From Mycobacterium sp. SVM_VP21 (GTDB lineage: Bacteria > Actinomycetota > Actinomycetes > Mycobacteriales > Mycobacteriaceae): DNA of 64,000 nucleotides. The notes beneath the pieces are model-generated. The model ran no database searches. It had not been told where the DNA came from and worked only from the letters and a program-made list of their open reading frames with translations. Below are positions 8,610-18,423 of this stretch, piece after piece (position 1 is the first letter of the stretch; the number at the start of each line of letters is the position of its first letter). The stretch covers positions 2,232,001 through 2,296,000 of the forward strand of contig CP101406.1 in the NCBI GenBank assembly GCA_024758765.1, given 5' to 3'. The position numbers and the translations under genes are program-made.

Positions 8610-10751
8610 GTGTCAGTGAGTACCACGGAGACCAGTGCCGCCGAACAGCTCGCTGCCCGCGAGTTGGTCCGCGACTGGGCCGCCGCCGCGGGCACCGCCG
8701 AGGCGATACGTGCTGCGGAGTTAGGTGAAACCGATTCCTGGCGAGCCGTTTTCGCGCGCCTGGCCGACTTGGGCCTGTTCGGTGTGGCGGTGCCCGAGGA
8801 GTCCGGCGGGGCCGGTGGGCGACTCGAGGACCTGTGCGCGATGGTCGATGAGGCCGCCAAGGCCCTAGTCCCCGGGCCGGTGGCGACTACCGCGCTGGCC
8901 ACCCTGGTGGTCACCGATCCGGAGCTGGTCGAAGCTCTGGCAGCCGGCGAACGGGTTGCCGGGGTGGTAACCGACCCGTCCGCGGCAGCGGTGAGCTTCG
9001 ACGCCGCGACCGGCCAGGCCTCCGGCACTGCCGAGCGGGTGCTCGGCGCCACCGCCGACGGGTTGCTGTTGCTGCCGGCCGGTAAGGCGGGGGACACCTG
9101 GATACTGGTGGACGCCCGCGCGGACGGGGTGCACGTCGAGCCCCTCGCCGCCACCGACTTCTCCCGACCGCTGGCCAAGGTGACGTTGACCGCAGCGCCG
9201 GCAGTGGTCCTAGAGGCCGGCAACCGGGTAGAGAACCTGGTGGTCACGGTGCTGGCCGCCGAGGCCGCCGGGGTCGCCCGCTGGGCGTTGGACACCGCGG
9301 TCGAATACGCCAAGGTGCGTGAACAGTTCGGCAAGCCGATCGGCAGCTTTCAGGCCATCAAGCACCTCTGTGCGGAGATGCTGTGCCGGGCAGATCAGGC
9401 CGCAGTGGCGGCCAGCGACGTGGCGCGCGCCGCATCCGACCCCGATGACCAGCAGTTCACGATCGCGGCCGCGGTTGCCGCCGCGATCTGTATCGACGCC
9501 GCCAAGACCAACGCCAAGGACTGCATCCAGGTGCTCGGCGGTATCGGCATCACTTGGGAGCACGACGCGCACCTGTACCTGCGCCGGGCCTACGGCATCG
9601 GGCAGGCGCTGGGCGGGCCGCAGCGGTGGCTGCGCCGCACCGCCGCGCTGACCCGCGACGGCCTGCGCCGCCGGTTGGAGGTCGACCTCGGTGAGGCCAG
9701 CGACGTCCGGCCCGAGATCGCCGCGGAGGTGGCGCGCATCGCGGCGTTGCCGGCCGACCAGCGTCAGGTGGCGCTGGCCGAATCGGGTCTGCTGGCGCCG
9801 CACTGGCCGGCTCCCTACGGACGCGCGGCCGGCCCCGCCGAGCAGTTGGTGATCGACCAGGAACTCGCCGCGGCCGGCGTCGGGCGTCCCGACCTGGTGG
9901 TCGGCTGGTGGGCAGCCCCGACGATTCTCGAGCACGGCACGCCCGAGCAGATCGAGCGCTTCATCCCGGCCACCCTGACCGGCGAGGTGTTCTGGTGCCA
10001 GCTGTTCTCCGAGCCCGGCGCCGGCTCGGACTTGGCGGCGCTGCGCACCAAGGCGGTGAAGGTTGACGGCGGCTGGCGGCTGACCGGTCAGAAGGTGTGG
10101 ACGTCACGTGCCCACGACTCGCAATGGGGCGTCTGTCTGGCCAGAACCGATGCCGAAGCGCCGAAGCATAAGGGCATTACCTACTTCCTGGTCGACATGG
10201 CCGCCGAGGGCATCGACATCCGGCCGCTGCGGGAGATCACCGGAGAGGCCCTGTTCAACGAGGTCTTCCTCGACGACGTGTTTGTTCCGGACGAGATGGT
10301 GGTCGGCAACGTCAACGACGGCTGGCGGTTGGCCCGGACCACCTTGGCCAACGAGCGCGTCGCGATCGCCGGCGGCACCGCGCTGGGCAACCCGATGGAA
10401 GAGCTGCTGCGAGCCCTCGACGATCGGGAACCGGACACCGCCACCGCCGAGCGGCTGGCCCGGCTGATCATCGCCGCGCAGGCGGGTTCGCTGCTGGATC
10501 AACGCATCGCCCAGCTCGCTGTCGGCGGCCAAGACCCTGGCTCGGAGTCCTCGGTGCGCAAGCTGATCGGGGTGCGCTATCGCCAGGAGCTGGCCGAGTT
10601 CCGGATGGATGTGGCCGAGGGCGGCGGCGCGGTGGCCGGACGCGAGGTGCACGACTTCCTCAACACCCGGTGCCTGTCGATCGCCGGGGGCACCGAGCAG
10701 ATCCTGTTGACGCTGGCCGCTGAGCGGCTACTGGGGCTGCCGCGCGGGTAG
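8610..10751 (+). CDS. fadE34: Double-domain acyl-CoA dehydrogenase FadE34 (ChsE3)
   Basis: Sterol side-chain acyl-CoA dehydrogenase with two fused ACAD units, replacing the two-gene heteromeric arrangement of other steroid dehydrogenases. In M. tuberculosis FadE34 acts on the C5 side chain of 3-oxochol-4-en-24-oyl-CoA. I chose GTG at 8610 because GGAGGAG lies five bases upstream, giving 713 residues, close to the 711 of Rv3573c; an ATG at 8550 would add 20. The N-terminal unit ends with EYAKVREQFGKPIGSFQAIKH and QVLGGIGITWEHDAHLYLRR; the C-terminal unit has FSEPGAGSDLAALRTKA, GWRLTGQKVWTSRA and IAGGTEQILL. It is under the KstR operator. Confidence 0.94.
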   Translation: MSVSTTETSAAEQLAARELVRDWAAAAGTAEAIRAAELGETDSWRAVFARLADLGLFGVAVPEESGGAGGRLEDLCAMVDEAAKALVPGPVATTALATLVVTDPELVEALAAGERVAGVVTDPSAAAVSFDAATGQASGTAERVLGATADGLLLLPAGKAGDTWILVDARADGVHVEPLAATDFSRPLAKVTLTAAPAVVLEAGNRVENLVVTVLAAEAAGVARWALDTAVEYAKVREQFGKPIGSFQAIKHLCAEMLCRADQAAVAASDVARAASDPDDQQFTIAAAVAAAICIDAAKTNAKDCIQVLGGIGITWEHDAHLYLRRAYGIGQALGGPQRWLRRTAALTRDGLRRRLEVDLGEASDVRPEIAAEVARIAALPADQRQVALAESGLLAPHWPAPYGRAAGPAEQLVIDQELAAAGVGRPDLVVGWWAAPTILEHGTPEQIERFIPATLTGEVFWCQLFSEPGAGSDLAALRTKAVKVDGGWRLTGQKVWTSRAHDSQWGVCLARTDAEAPKHKGITYFLVDMAAEGIDIRPLREITGEALFNEVFLDDVFVPDEMVVGNVNDGWRLARTTLANERVAIAGGTALGNPMEELLRALDDREPDTATAERLARLIIAAQAGSLLDQRIAQLAVGGQDPGSESSVRKLIGVRYRQELAEFRMDVAEGGGAVAGREVHDFLNTRCLSIAGGTEQILLTLAAERLLGLPRG

Positions 10752-10832
10752 ACCCGCCGTTCGCATAGCTTCGGCCCGCCGCGGGTATCCCAGTCGGAAA
10801 GACGCAAGTCGATCCGACGAACAGGGAGCTCG

Positions 10833-13058
10833 GTGCTGGACCGAATCGAGGGCGACCGGCTGTTGTCCGGTGCCCATCACGACCCGCACGCGATCCTCGG
10901 TGCCCACGACAACGGTGAACGCACCGTGATCCGGGCCCTGCGCCCGGGCGCGAGTGCCGTGACGGTTCTGGTGGGCGGTGACCGGATCCCGATGCAACAC
11001 CTGGCCAACGGGCTGTTTGCCGCGACACTGCCCTTTGCGGGCCTGATCGACTATCGGCTGCAGATCGATTATCCCGGCGCCGCGGAACCGCACGTGGTGG
11101 CCGATGGGTATCGCTTTCTGCCGACGCTGGGCGAGATCGACCTGCACCTTTTCGCCGAGGGGCGACACGAACGGCTGTGGGAGGTCCTTGGCGCTCATCC
11201 GCGCACGTTCACCACACCGGACGGGACGGTGACCGGTGTGTCGTTCGCGGTGTGGGCGCCCAACGCCAAGGGAATCGGGTTGATCAGTGACGTCACCGGC
11301 TGGGACGGTATCGGAGCGCCCATGCGGGCACTCGGCTCTTCCGGTGTGTGGGAACTGTTCTGGCCGGGATTTCCGATCGACGGTCTGTACAAGTTCCGGG
11401 TTCACGGCGCAGACGATATGGTTACCGAGCGGGCTGACCCGATGGCGTTCGCAGCCGAAACCCCGCCGCACACCGCTTCACGCGTCACCACCAGTCGCTA
11501 CACCTGGAGCGACAGCGACTGGATGAATCGGCGTGCCACCGCTAATCCGGCCTTCGAAGCGATGAGCATCTACGAAGTGCACCTCGGGTCCTGGCGCCCT
11601 GGGCTCAGCTACCGGCAGCTTGCCACTGAACTGACGGACTACGTTGTGGAGCAAGGGTTCACCCACGTCGAACTGCTGCCGGTTGCCGAGCACCCATTCG
11701 GCGGATCGTGGGGCTATCAGGTCACCTCGTACTACGCGCCGACCGCGCGTTTCGGCACGCCCGACGATTTCCGTTGCTTGGTCGACGCGCTGCACCGCGC
11801 CGGCATCGGAGTCATTGTGGACTGGGTGCCGGCGCACTTTCCGAAAGATGCCTGGGCGCTGGGTCGGTTCGACGGCACCCCGCTGTATGAGCACGCTGAT
11901 CCGCGACGCGGTGAGCAGCTCGACTGGGGAACCTACGTGTTCGACTTCGGTCGACCTGAGGTGCGCAACTTTCTGGTGGCCAACGCGCTGTACTGGCTGC
12001 TGGAATTCCACATCGACGGGCTACGGGTGGACGCCGTGGCATCGATGCTCTACCTGGACTACTCGCGACCCCAGGGCGGCTGGACGCCCAATGTCTACGG
12101 CGGCCGCGAGAACCTGGAGGCGGTGCAGTTCTTGCAGGAGATGAACGCCACCGCACACAAGTCGGCGCCCGGCATTGTCACCATCGCCGAAGAGTCGACC
12201 TCGTGGCCCGGTGTGTCGAGGCCGACCAGCCTTGGCGGGCTAGGTTTTTCGATGAAGTGGAACATGGGCTGGATGCACGACACCCTCGCCTTTCTCGGTC
12301 ACGACCCGGTGCATCGCTCCTACCATCACCACGAGATGACCTTCTCGATGCTCTACGCCTACAGCGAGAACTTCGTGCTGCCGATCAGCCATGACGAAGT
12401 GGTGCACGGCAAGGGCACGCTGTGGAGCCGCATGCCCGGCGACGACCATGCCAAGGCGGCCGGGGTGCGCAGCCTGCTGGCTTATCAGTGGGCGCACCCT
12501 GGAAAGCAGCTGTTGTTCATGGGCCAGGAGTTCGGCCAGCGTGCCGAATGGTCCGAGGAACGCGGGTTGGACTGGTTCCAGCTCGACGCGCAGGGCGCGC
12601 AGGACGGGTTCTCCGCCGGAATTCAGTGCCTGGCCCGCGATCTCAATTCCGTCTACCGCGGCCGTCCCGCGCTGTGGAGCGAAGACATCAGCCCGGCCGG
12701 CTATTCCTGGATCGACGCCAACGACTCCGCCAATAATGTCCTGAGCTTCCTGCGTTACGCGTCGGACGGATCAGTGCTGGCGGCGGTGTTCAACTTCTCC
12801 GGTGTGGCCCATACCGACTACCACCTCGGTCTGCCGTTCGCGGGCCGGTGGAACGAGATACTCAACACCGATGCCGTCGATTACCACGGCGGCGGCGCAG
12901 GCAATTTCGGTGGTGTGGACGCCGTCGACGAGCCACGTCACGGGCGCCCGGCCTCTGCGGTGCTGGTGCTGCCGCCACTGTCGGCGTTGTGGCTGGAACC
13001 CGCTAGCGATCACCGTGCTGATGGCGGTGATCCGCTTCGCCCGGCTCCGCCGCGCTAG
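10833..13058 (+). CDS. glgB: 1,4-alpha-glucan branching enzyme
   Basis: GH13 enzyme that introduces alpha-1,6 branches into glycogen-like glucan; 741 residues. It has two N-terminal carbohydrate-binding-like modules ([20 protein letters not shown], then [19 protein letters not shown]) before the barrel. Catalytic residues are Asp400 ([19 protein letters not shown]) and Glu453 ([10 protein letters not shown]), with the same 53-residue spacing as in the E. coli enzyme, and the transition-state residue is in [15 protein letters not shown] start at 10833 follows AGGGAG. It converges on mak. In M. tuberculosis glgB follows glgE; here it does not. The last 17 residues ([16 protein letters not shown] end) arise from a local duplication. 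Confidence 0.96.
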   Translation: MLDRIEGDRLLSGAHHDPHAILGAHDNGERTVIRALRPGASAVTVLVGGDRIPMQHLANGLFAATLPFAGLIDYRLQIDYPGAAEPHVVADGYRFLPTLGEIDLHLFAEGRHERLWEVLGAHPRTFTTPDGTVTGVSFAVWAPNAKGIGLISDVTGWDGIGAPMRALGSSGVWELFWPGFPIDGLYKFRVHGADDMVTERADPMAFAAETPPHTASRVTTSRYTWSDSDWMNRRATANPAFEAMSIYEVHLGSWRPGLSYRQLATELTDYVVEQGFTHVELLPVAEHPFGGSWGYQVTSYYAPTARFGTPDDFRCLVDALHRAGIGVIVDWVPAHFPKDAWALGRFDGTPLYEHADPRRGEQLDWGTYVFDFGRPEVRNFLVANALYWLLEFHIDGLRVDAVASMLYLDYSRPQGGWTPNVYGGRENLEAVQFLQEMNATAHKSAPGIVTIAEESTSWPGVSRPTSLGGLGFSMKWNMGWMHDTLAFLGHDPVHRSYHHHEMTFSMLYAYSENFVLPISHDEVVHGKGTLWSRMPGDDHAKAAGVRSLLAYQWAHPGKQLLFMGQEFGQRAEWSEERGLDWFQLDAQGAQDGFSAGIQCLARDLNSVYRGRPALWSEDISPAGYSWIDANDSANNVLSFLRYASDGSVLAAVFNFSGVAHTDYHLGLPFAGRWNEILNTDAVDYHGGGAGNFGGVDAVDEPRHGRPASAVLVLPPLSALWLEPASDHRADGGDPLRPAPPR

Positions 13059-13067
13059 CGATCACCG
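13001..13067. repeat. 15-bp direct repeats and a hairpin at the glgB/mak convergent ends
   Basis: CGCTAGCGATCACCG occurs at 13001-13015 and again at 13053-13067, 52 bp apart. The second copy supplies the glgB stop (TAG) and the mak stop on the other strand. In the first copy glgB reads through in another frame (52 is not a multiple of three). Within the unit GATCACCG (13008-13015) pairs with CGGTGATC (13025-13032), a possible transcription-termination hairpin for glgB. Confidence 0.6.
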
Positions 13068-14420
13068 CTCGCTGAGTCGACTCAGCGCCCGCAGCGGAAT
13101 CGGTAGCCAGGCGGGCCGGTGCCGGGCCTCGTAGCCGGCCTCGTAGACCGCCTTGTCCAATTCGTAGGCGGCCAGCAGCGCTGCGTAATCACGCGGGTCG
13201 GTGCCAGACTCCGCCCCGTAGCCCTCGCAGAAGGCGCTGCGGCAACGGTCCAGCCACTCACGGGCCCGGGTGGCCAGTTGCCGGTCTTGGCCGTCGCGGG
13301 ACAGGTCGGCCAGCTTCCCGTACGCGGCGTACTCGTAGGACCGCAGTACGCCGGCGACATCGCGCAGCGGCGAGTCCGGCCTGCGACGTTCCGACAACGG
13401 CGCGCCGGGCTCGCCTTCGAAGTCGATCAGCAGCCATCCGTTCGGGGTGCGCAGCACCTGGCCCAGGTGCAGGTCTCCATGGACTCGTTGCACAGTGATG
13501 GTCTCGCCGGCGAGTGCGGCGAATCGCTCTTCGATAGCAGCCAGGTGGGGGCGTACTTCGGGTACGTTCTGCGCGGTCGCCGACAACCGCGACAACAGCA
13601 CACCGGCAGGGAAGACCGACTGCGAAGTGCCCAAGGTGTCGGCAAGTGTCCGGTGCACCGATGCGACAGCTTCGCCGAGTCGGTACGACTCACCGGCGAA
13701 ATCGCCGCCCACTTCGTAGGCGTACAGATCGGCTTCGGCGAACAGGTCGCGCACGCTCGCGGTGGCCATCGCCCAACCTTCGGCGGAGTTCATCGCGTAC
13801 TCGCTGACCATGCCCAGCGCGTAGGGCAGCGCGCCAGAGTCGCCCGGCAACTCAATCTGGTAGGAGCCGAACAGTCGCGGCACGTGGGGGTTGGCGGCTC
13901 GGCCCAGCGCTGCGTTGAGTTCGATGTCCGGATTGATCCCAGCTCTGATTCGCCGGAACACCTTGAGGACCACTTTTTCCTCGACGATGACGCTGGTGTT
14001 GCTCTGCTCGGCTTCCGATACGCGAGAATCGGCGCGAACCGGCAGCGTCACCCCCGGCTCCGGAGTGAATGTGACGTCGCCCCGCTGGGCTGACGAATCG
14101 ATCAGTGACAACAACACTCGGGTTGCCGCGGCGTCATACAGTGCGTCGGAGGCGGTATGCCCCCCGTGGGTTCCGATCGTCGCGATCTGGGCGTACTCCG
14201 GTGCCAGGTCCACGTCCCAGCTGACTATCACTTGGTAGCGATCGGCGGTGCCGTCGGTGTAGCCGACGTCGATCAGCACCAGCTGCAGTCCGCCCCCCAA
14301 CTCCACCACGAGGAGGGGATCTGCCTGCACCAGTTGCCTATTCCGCCCCGCGTACCAACGTCGGGTCGGCAGCCATTCCGCCCACGGCAGGCCCGCTGGT
14401 TCGCCGGTGCCACCAGTCAT
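13062..14420 (-). CDS. mak: Maltokinase
   Basis: ATP-dependent kinase (Mak/Pep2) that makes maltose-1-phosphate from maltose, feeding GlgE-dependent alpha-glucan synthesis. The ATG at 14420 overlaps the treS stop as ATGA, giving 452 residues, close to the 455 of the M. tuberculosis protein; the open frame extends much further upstream but only as a shadow of treS. The N-terminus has the characteristic [19 protein letters not shown]. Kinase-fold motifs are [11 protein letters not shown] (ATP-binding Lys), VHGDLHLGQ (catalytic loop) and [10 protein letters not shown] (metal-binding Asp). TreS and Mak form a complex in mycobacteria, which fits the overlap. Confidence 0.95.
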   Translation of the reverse strand: MTGGTGEPAGLPWAEWLPTRRWYAGRNRQLVQADPLLVVELGGGLQLVLIDVGYTDGTADRYQVIVSWDVDLAPEYAQIATIGTHGGHTASDALYDAAATRVLLSLIDSSAQRGDVTFTPEPGVTLPVRADSRVSEAEQSNTSVIVEEKVVLKVFRRIRAGINPDIELNAALGRAANPHVPRLFGSYQIELPGDSGALPYALGMVSEYAMNSAEGWAMATASVRDLFAEADLYAYEVGGDFAGESYRLGEAVASVHRTLADTLGTSQSVFPAGVLLSRLSATAQNVPEVRPHLAAIEERFAALAGETITVQRVHGDLHLGQVLRTPNGWLLIDFEGEPGAPLSERRRPDSPLRDVAGVLRSYEYAAYGKLADLSRDGQDRQLATRAREWLDRCRSAFCEGYGAESGTDPRDYAALLAAYELDKAVYEAGYEARHRPAWLPIPLRALSRLSER

Positions 14421-16237
14421 GACAGGTCCTCCCTCGGCTCGCGTGGCTCGCATAGCTGAAACCAGTAGAAGCCGTGCCCGGGCAGCGTGAGTAGGTACGG
14501 CAGTTTTCCGATTCGGGGAAACTCCACCGAACCGGTGAGTTCTACCGGTATGTGGCCGTCCCAGTGCTGCAGATTCAACTCGATCGGCTGGGGAAACCGG
14601 GACAGGTTGTTGACGCACAAGACCGTGTCCCCCTGGACGCGCGCATTGCCGCCGGAGATTTCTCGCACCATCTCCCGCACGAAGGCCAGCACCGACGGAT
14701 TGGACCCGCCCAGTTCGCGGAATCCACCGAGGGCGAAGGCTTCGTACCGGCGTCGAATGGCGAGCATCGTGCGGGTCCAGTTGAGCAACGATGCGGAGGT
14801 GTCTCGTTGCGACTCGACGTTGACGGACTGATGACCGTAGACCGCGTCTTGAATGGGCGGCAGGTAAAGGCGGCCGGGGTTCGCGGTGGAGAAGCCCGCG
14901 TTGCGGTCGGGTGTCCACTGCATCGGGGTGCGCACCGCGTCGCGGTCGCCGAGCCAGATGATGTCGCCCATCCCTATCTCGTCACCGTAGTAGAGGATCG
15001 GGGAGCCGGGTAGCGACAGCAATAGAGCGGTGAACAGTTCGATCTGGTTGCGGTCCTTGTCCAGCAGTGGGGCCAGCCGGCGCCGGATTCCCACATTCGC
15101 CTTCATCCGCGGGTCTTTCGCGTATTCGGCGTACATGTAGTCACGCTCGTCGTCGGTGACCATCTCCAGGGTCAGTTCGTCGTGGTTACGCAGGAAGATT
15201 CCCCATTGCGCCAGGTGAGGTATCGGTGGTGTCTGCGCCATGATCTCCGAAATCGGGAAGCGTGACTCGCGTCGCACCGCCATGAAAATGCGTGGCATCA
15301 GCGGGAAGTGGAATGCCATGTGGCATTCATCGCCACCGGTGTCTGGGTTGCCGAAATACTCAACCACATCTGTGGGCCATTGATTGGCTTCGGCCAGCAG
15401 AACCCTGCCAGGGAACTCTTCGTCGACCACCTTGCGGCAGCGCTTCAGGAAATCATGTGTCTCGGGCAGGTTTTCGCAGTTCGTTCCCTCTCTTTCGAAC
15501 AGGTACGGCACTGCGTCCAAGCGAAACCCGTCGATGCCGAGGTTCAGCCAGAACCGCAGCACGTCGATCATGGCCTCTTGCACAGCCGGGTTGTCGTAGT
15601 TCAGGTCGGGCTGGTGGGAGAAGAACCGGTGCCAATAAAACTGCTTGCGTACCGCGTCGAACGTCCAGTTGGACTCCTCGGTGTCGACGAAGATGATTCG
15701 GGCATCGGCGTACCGTTCGCTGGTGTCACTCCACACGTAGTAGTCGCCGTGGGGGCCGTCCGGGTCTTGCCGCGACTGTTGAAACCAGGGGTGGCTGTCG
15801 GAGGTGTGGTTCATCACCAGGTCCGTGATAACCCGGATGCCGCGCCGGTGCGCCGCGTCGAGCAGTTCGACGAAGTCATCGACCGTGCCGAACTCCGGCA
15901 GCACCTTGTAGAAATCCCGGATGTCATAGCCGCCGTCGCGCAGCGGCGAGTCGTAGAACGGCGGCAGCCACAGACAGTCGACGCCGAGCCATTGCAGATA
16001 GTCCAGCTGCTCGGTCAGGCCCCGCAGGTCGCCGATGCCGTCCCCGTTGGAGTCGTAGAACGCCCGGACCAGCACCTCGTAGAACACCGCTCGCTTGAAC
16101 CAGACGGGATCCGCGGGCAGGGCCGCGGCATCGCCGAAGTCGTCCGCGCTCGGGTGCTCGACGATGCCGTCCTCGACATGGCTACCCGCCCCGGGGTCTA
16201 GGTCCTGACCAAATTCATCGTCAGCGTCGATGGCCAT
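14417..16237 (-). CDS. treS: Trehalose synthase (maltose/trehalose interconverting)
   Basis: GH13 enzyme that interconverts trehalose and maltose by intramolecular rearrangement; 606 residues. The catalytic residues are Asp241 ([16 protein letters not shown]), Glu283 (LLAEANQWP) and Asp353 ([13 protein letters not shown]). Early barrel motifs [19 protein letters not shown] and [16 protein letters not shown] are diagnostic for TreS against plain amylases. The N-terminal 40 residues are acidic and variable. Together with mak it would turn trehalose into maltose-1-phosphate. It starts 30 bases after malQ and overlaps mak by four bases, so malQ-treS-mak is probably one operon. Confidence 0.96.
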   Translation of the reverse strand: MAIDADDEFGQDLDPGAGSHVEDGIVEHPSADDFGDAAALPADPVWFKRAVFYEVLVRAFYDSNGDGIGDLRGLTEQLDYLQWLGVDCLWLPPFYDSPLRDGGYDIRDFYKVLPEFGTVDDFVELLDAAHRRGIRVITDLVMNHTSDSHPWFQQSRQDPDGPHGDYYVWSDTSERYADARIIFVDTEESNWTFDAVRKQFYWHRFFSHQPDLNYDNPAVQEAMIDVLRFWLNLGIDGFRLDAVPYLFEREGTNCENLPETHDFLKRCRKVVDEEFPGRVLLAEANQWPTDVVEYFGNPDTGGDECHMAFHFPLMPRIFMAVRRESRFPISEIMAQTPPIPHLAQWGIFLRNHDELTLEMVTDDERDYMYAEYAKDPRMKANVGIRRRLAPLLDKDRNQIELFTALLLSLPGSPILYYGDEIGMGDIIWLGDRDAVRTPMQWTPDRNAGFSTANPGRLYLPPIQDAVYGHQSVNVESQRDTSASLLNWTRTMLAIRRRYEAFALGGFRELGGSNPSVLAFVREMVREISGGNARVQGDTVLCVNNLSRFPQPIELNLQHWDGHIPVELTGSVEFPRIGKLPYLLTLPGHGFYWFQLCEPREPREDLS

Positions 16238-16267
16238 ATTTCGACATGTACCCCATTCCGGCCGTGA

Positions 16268-18265
16268 TTACCTGGCAGACGATTGATGACCTTGGTCGTG
16301 CGAGAAGAACGCTGCGGTGCGGGCGATCCTCGGGTCCGTCCGCAACTGCTCAAGAGACTCCGGCAGGGGCAGACGCCAGTTCGGATATTGATCGACGGTG
16401 CCGGGCAGGTTGGGCTGAGAAGGCTCGGCCAGCACGTCGTAGGGGGAGAGGAGTTTCAGCCGGCTCGGGGTGGCCGCCAGAAAGCGGTGCATGGCATCGA
16501 TGATCCGCGGCTCTGCCGGGGCCATGTCGTCCTGCTCGAGAAAACCTTCCGAGCGCAGCAGGGCGAGCCATTCGGCTCGCTCCTGCTCGGCGGCGCCTTG
16601 TGCGGCCGCCACGTCGTCGAGCAGACCCAGTTGGGCGCGTGCCCGTACGTGCTCGCCGCGAAAGAATCCAGCTGCCGTGGGCAGGTCGTGGGTGGAAATG
16701 CTGGCGGCCACTCGCGAAGGCCACGTCGACGGCGCAAGCAACGGCTGGCCGGGCGTCGATTCGTCACGGGTGAACCAGGAGACCGCGCACCCGAGCATTC
16801 CGTTGTCGGCCAGTGCCCGGCTGACTTCCGGTTCGACGGTTCCCAGGTCCTCGCCGATGACCACGGCGTTGGCGCGATGCGCCTCCAGCGCCAGCACCGC
16901 GAGCATGACGTCGGCGTCGTAGTGGACGTAGCTGCCCCGATCGGGGCTCTCGCCGGGCGGGATCCACCAAAGCCGCCACAAGCCGGCGACGTGATCGATG
17001 CGCACACCGTCCGCATGAGCCAGCACGGCTCGCAGCATCTCGCGTACCGCCTGGTAGCCGGTGTCCGCCAAGCGGTCCGGCCGCCAGGGCGGTAGCGACC
17101 AGTCCTGGCCGCGAGGGCTGAACGTATCCGGGGGCGCGCCGACACTGGCCTCAACGGCCAGTACGTCGGCCAGGGCCCATGCATCGGCGCCATCGCGGTC
17201 GACGCCGACTGCCAGGTCGTGCAGCACGCCCAGCGCCATGCCCGAGTCTTTGGCGGCGCGCTGTACCGCCAGCAGCTGCTCCACACAGCGCTGCTGCACC
17301 CAGGCATGAAACGCGACCCGCGGCGCGAGCTCGAGCCGCGCGGCTGCCACCGCGGCGCCGGTTGCGTCGTGCAGCGGCGCCGGCCACCTGGACCATCGAC
17401 CGCCATGGCGTTCGGCCAGCGCGCAGTAGGTCGCCCAGTCACGCAACGCCCGCGTTCGCGACGACTCGTCGAGCGGGCAGGGGCGCCCTTCAGCACGCCA
17501 GAGCAACTCCAGGGCCGCGCGTTTGGCCGCCCAGACCAGGTCGTAGTCGATCTTCGTGGTGTCCGCGGCAACTCGCAGCGCATCGACTTCCGAACGGGTG
17601 GCTGGGTCGCACCGGCGGTAGGCGTCGAGGTCTTCGATGCGCAGTGCCAGCGGGTTGGCGAACCGACGGCTCGACGGCGTATACGGCGACGGCTGCACCG
17701 GATGCGTCGGTCCCGGTGCGTGCAGCGGATTGAGCAGCACCGCCCCGGCGCCGTGCTCGGCTGCTGTCCAGGCCACCCAATCCCGCAGGTCTGACAGGTC
17801 GCCGATGCCCCAAGAGCGGGCGGACCGCAACGCGTAGAGCTGCAGCATCCATCCCCACGCGACCGGCGGCTGCGGAACCCGGGCGGGCGCCGCCACCAGC
17901 GTGACTTCCCGGCCATTGCGCAGGTGAAGTTGATACCAGCCCGGCGACAGATCGGCGGGCAACTCCTCGCGCACGACCGTGCGCTCGCCCTGTTCGTTCA
18001 CCAGAGCGGCGGCCCCGGGGAACGGTAGGGGAGTGCCCGTCACCCGCACGGCGGCCGTCGGAGCGGGAACGCCGGCACGTTCACGTTCGTCCAGCTTGAG
18101 CAACTCGCGACGACGAGCGGCGTCGCTGCCGGCCTCGACTTCGAGCAGTCGCAGGATCTGGACTACGACGTCGGCATCCACCTGCACCAACTCGCGCCGT
18201 TCGTTGCGGTAGGCGGTGGCTACGCCGTGCGCCGCCGCCAGCCGGCGTAGGTCATCGGGCGCCAC
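16268..18265 (-). CDS. malQ: 4-alpha-glucanotransferase (amylomaltase)
   Basis: GH77 disproportionating enzyme that transfers alpha-1,4-glucan segments between maltodextrins; 665 residues, somewhat shorter than M. tuberculosis MalQ (724). After an N-terminal alpha/beta module (LRRLAAAHGVATAYRNERRE), the barrel shows WGWMLQLYALRSARSWGIGD, VRIDHVAGLWRLWWIPPG with the nucleophile Asp, VIGEDLGTVEPEVSRAL with the acid/base Glu, and SISTHDLPTAAGFFRG. It heads the malQ-treS-mak run and is divergent from glgX across about 158 bases in which I see no clear promoter or operator. Confidence 0.95.
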   Translation of the reverse strand: MAPDDLRRLAAAHGVATAYRNERRELVQVDADVVVQILRLLEVEAGSDAARRRELLKLDERERAGVPAPTAAVRVTGTPLPFPGAAALVNEQGERTVVREELPADLSPGWYQLHLRNGREVTLVAAPARVPQPPVAWGWMLQLYALRSARSWGIGDLSDLRDWVAWTAAEHGAGAVLLNPLHAPGPTHPVQPSPYTPSSRRFANPLALRIEDLDAYRRCDPATRSEVDALRVAADTTKIDYDLVWAAKRAALELLWRAEGRPCPLDESSRTRALRDWATYCALAERHGGRWSRWPAPLHDATGAAVAAARLELAPRVAFHAWVQQRCVEQLLAVQRAAKDSGMALGVLHDLAVGVDRDGADAWALADVLAVEASVGAPPDTFSPRGQDWSLPPWRPDRLADTGYQAVREMLRAVLAHADGVRIDHVAGLWRLWWIPPGESPDRGSYVHYDADVMLAVLALEAHRANAVVIGEDLGTVEPEVSRALADNGMLGCAVSWFTRDESTPGQPLLAPSTWPSRVAASISTHDLPTAAGFFRGEHVRARAQLGLLDDVAAAQGAAEQERAEWLALLRSEGFLEQDDMAPAEPRIIDAMHRFLAATPSRLKLLSPYDVLAEPSQPNLPGTVDQYPNWRLPLPESLEQLRTDPRIARTAAFFSHDQGHQSSAR

Positions 18266-18423
18266 GACAACGCCTATACCCGCCTGGGACGCATTTCAAC
18301 TCCCCACCCCCCGCGAACCGATCGTAGTGTCCTTAGCCGGCGATAGTTTGACCGCCCGGCAAGCGGGTAGCCACCCTCGGCAAAGGCACGTGGAATCAGA
18401 TGTCGTGACGAGATTGGGCGAGT

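Noticed and set aside
13070-13087. 18-bp perfect palindrome cgctgagtcgactcagcg as an operator
   Set aside because: It lies within the coding end of mak at a convergent junction, far from any promoter; it is more likely part of a terminator or chance.
14417-16237. Considered as glgE because it neighbours mak and glgB
   Set aside because: Its sequence has the TreS-specific N-terminal and active-site blocks, and it lacks GlgE domains; no glgE is in the window.
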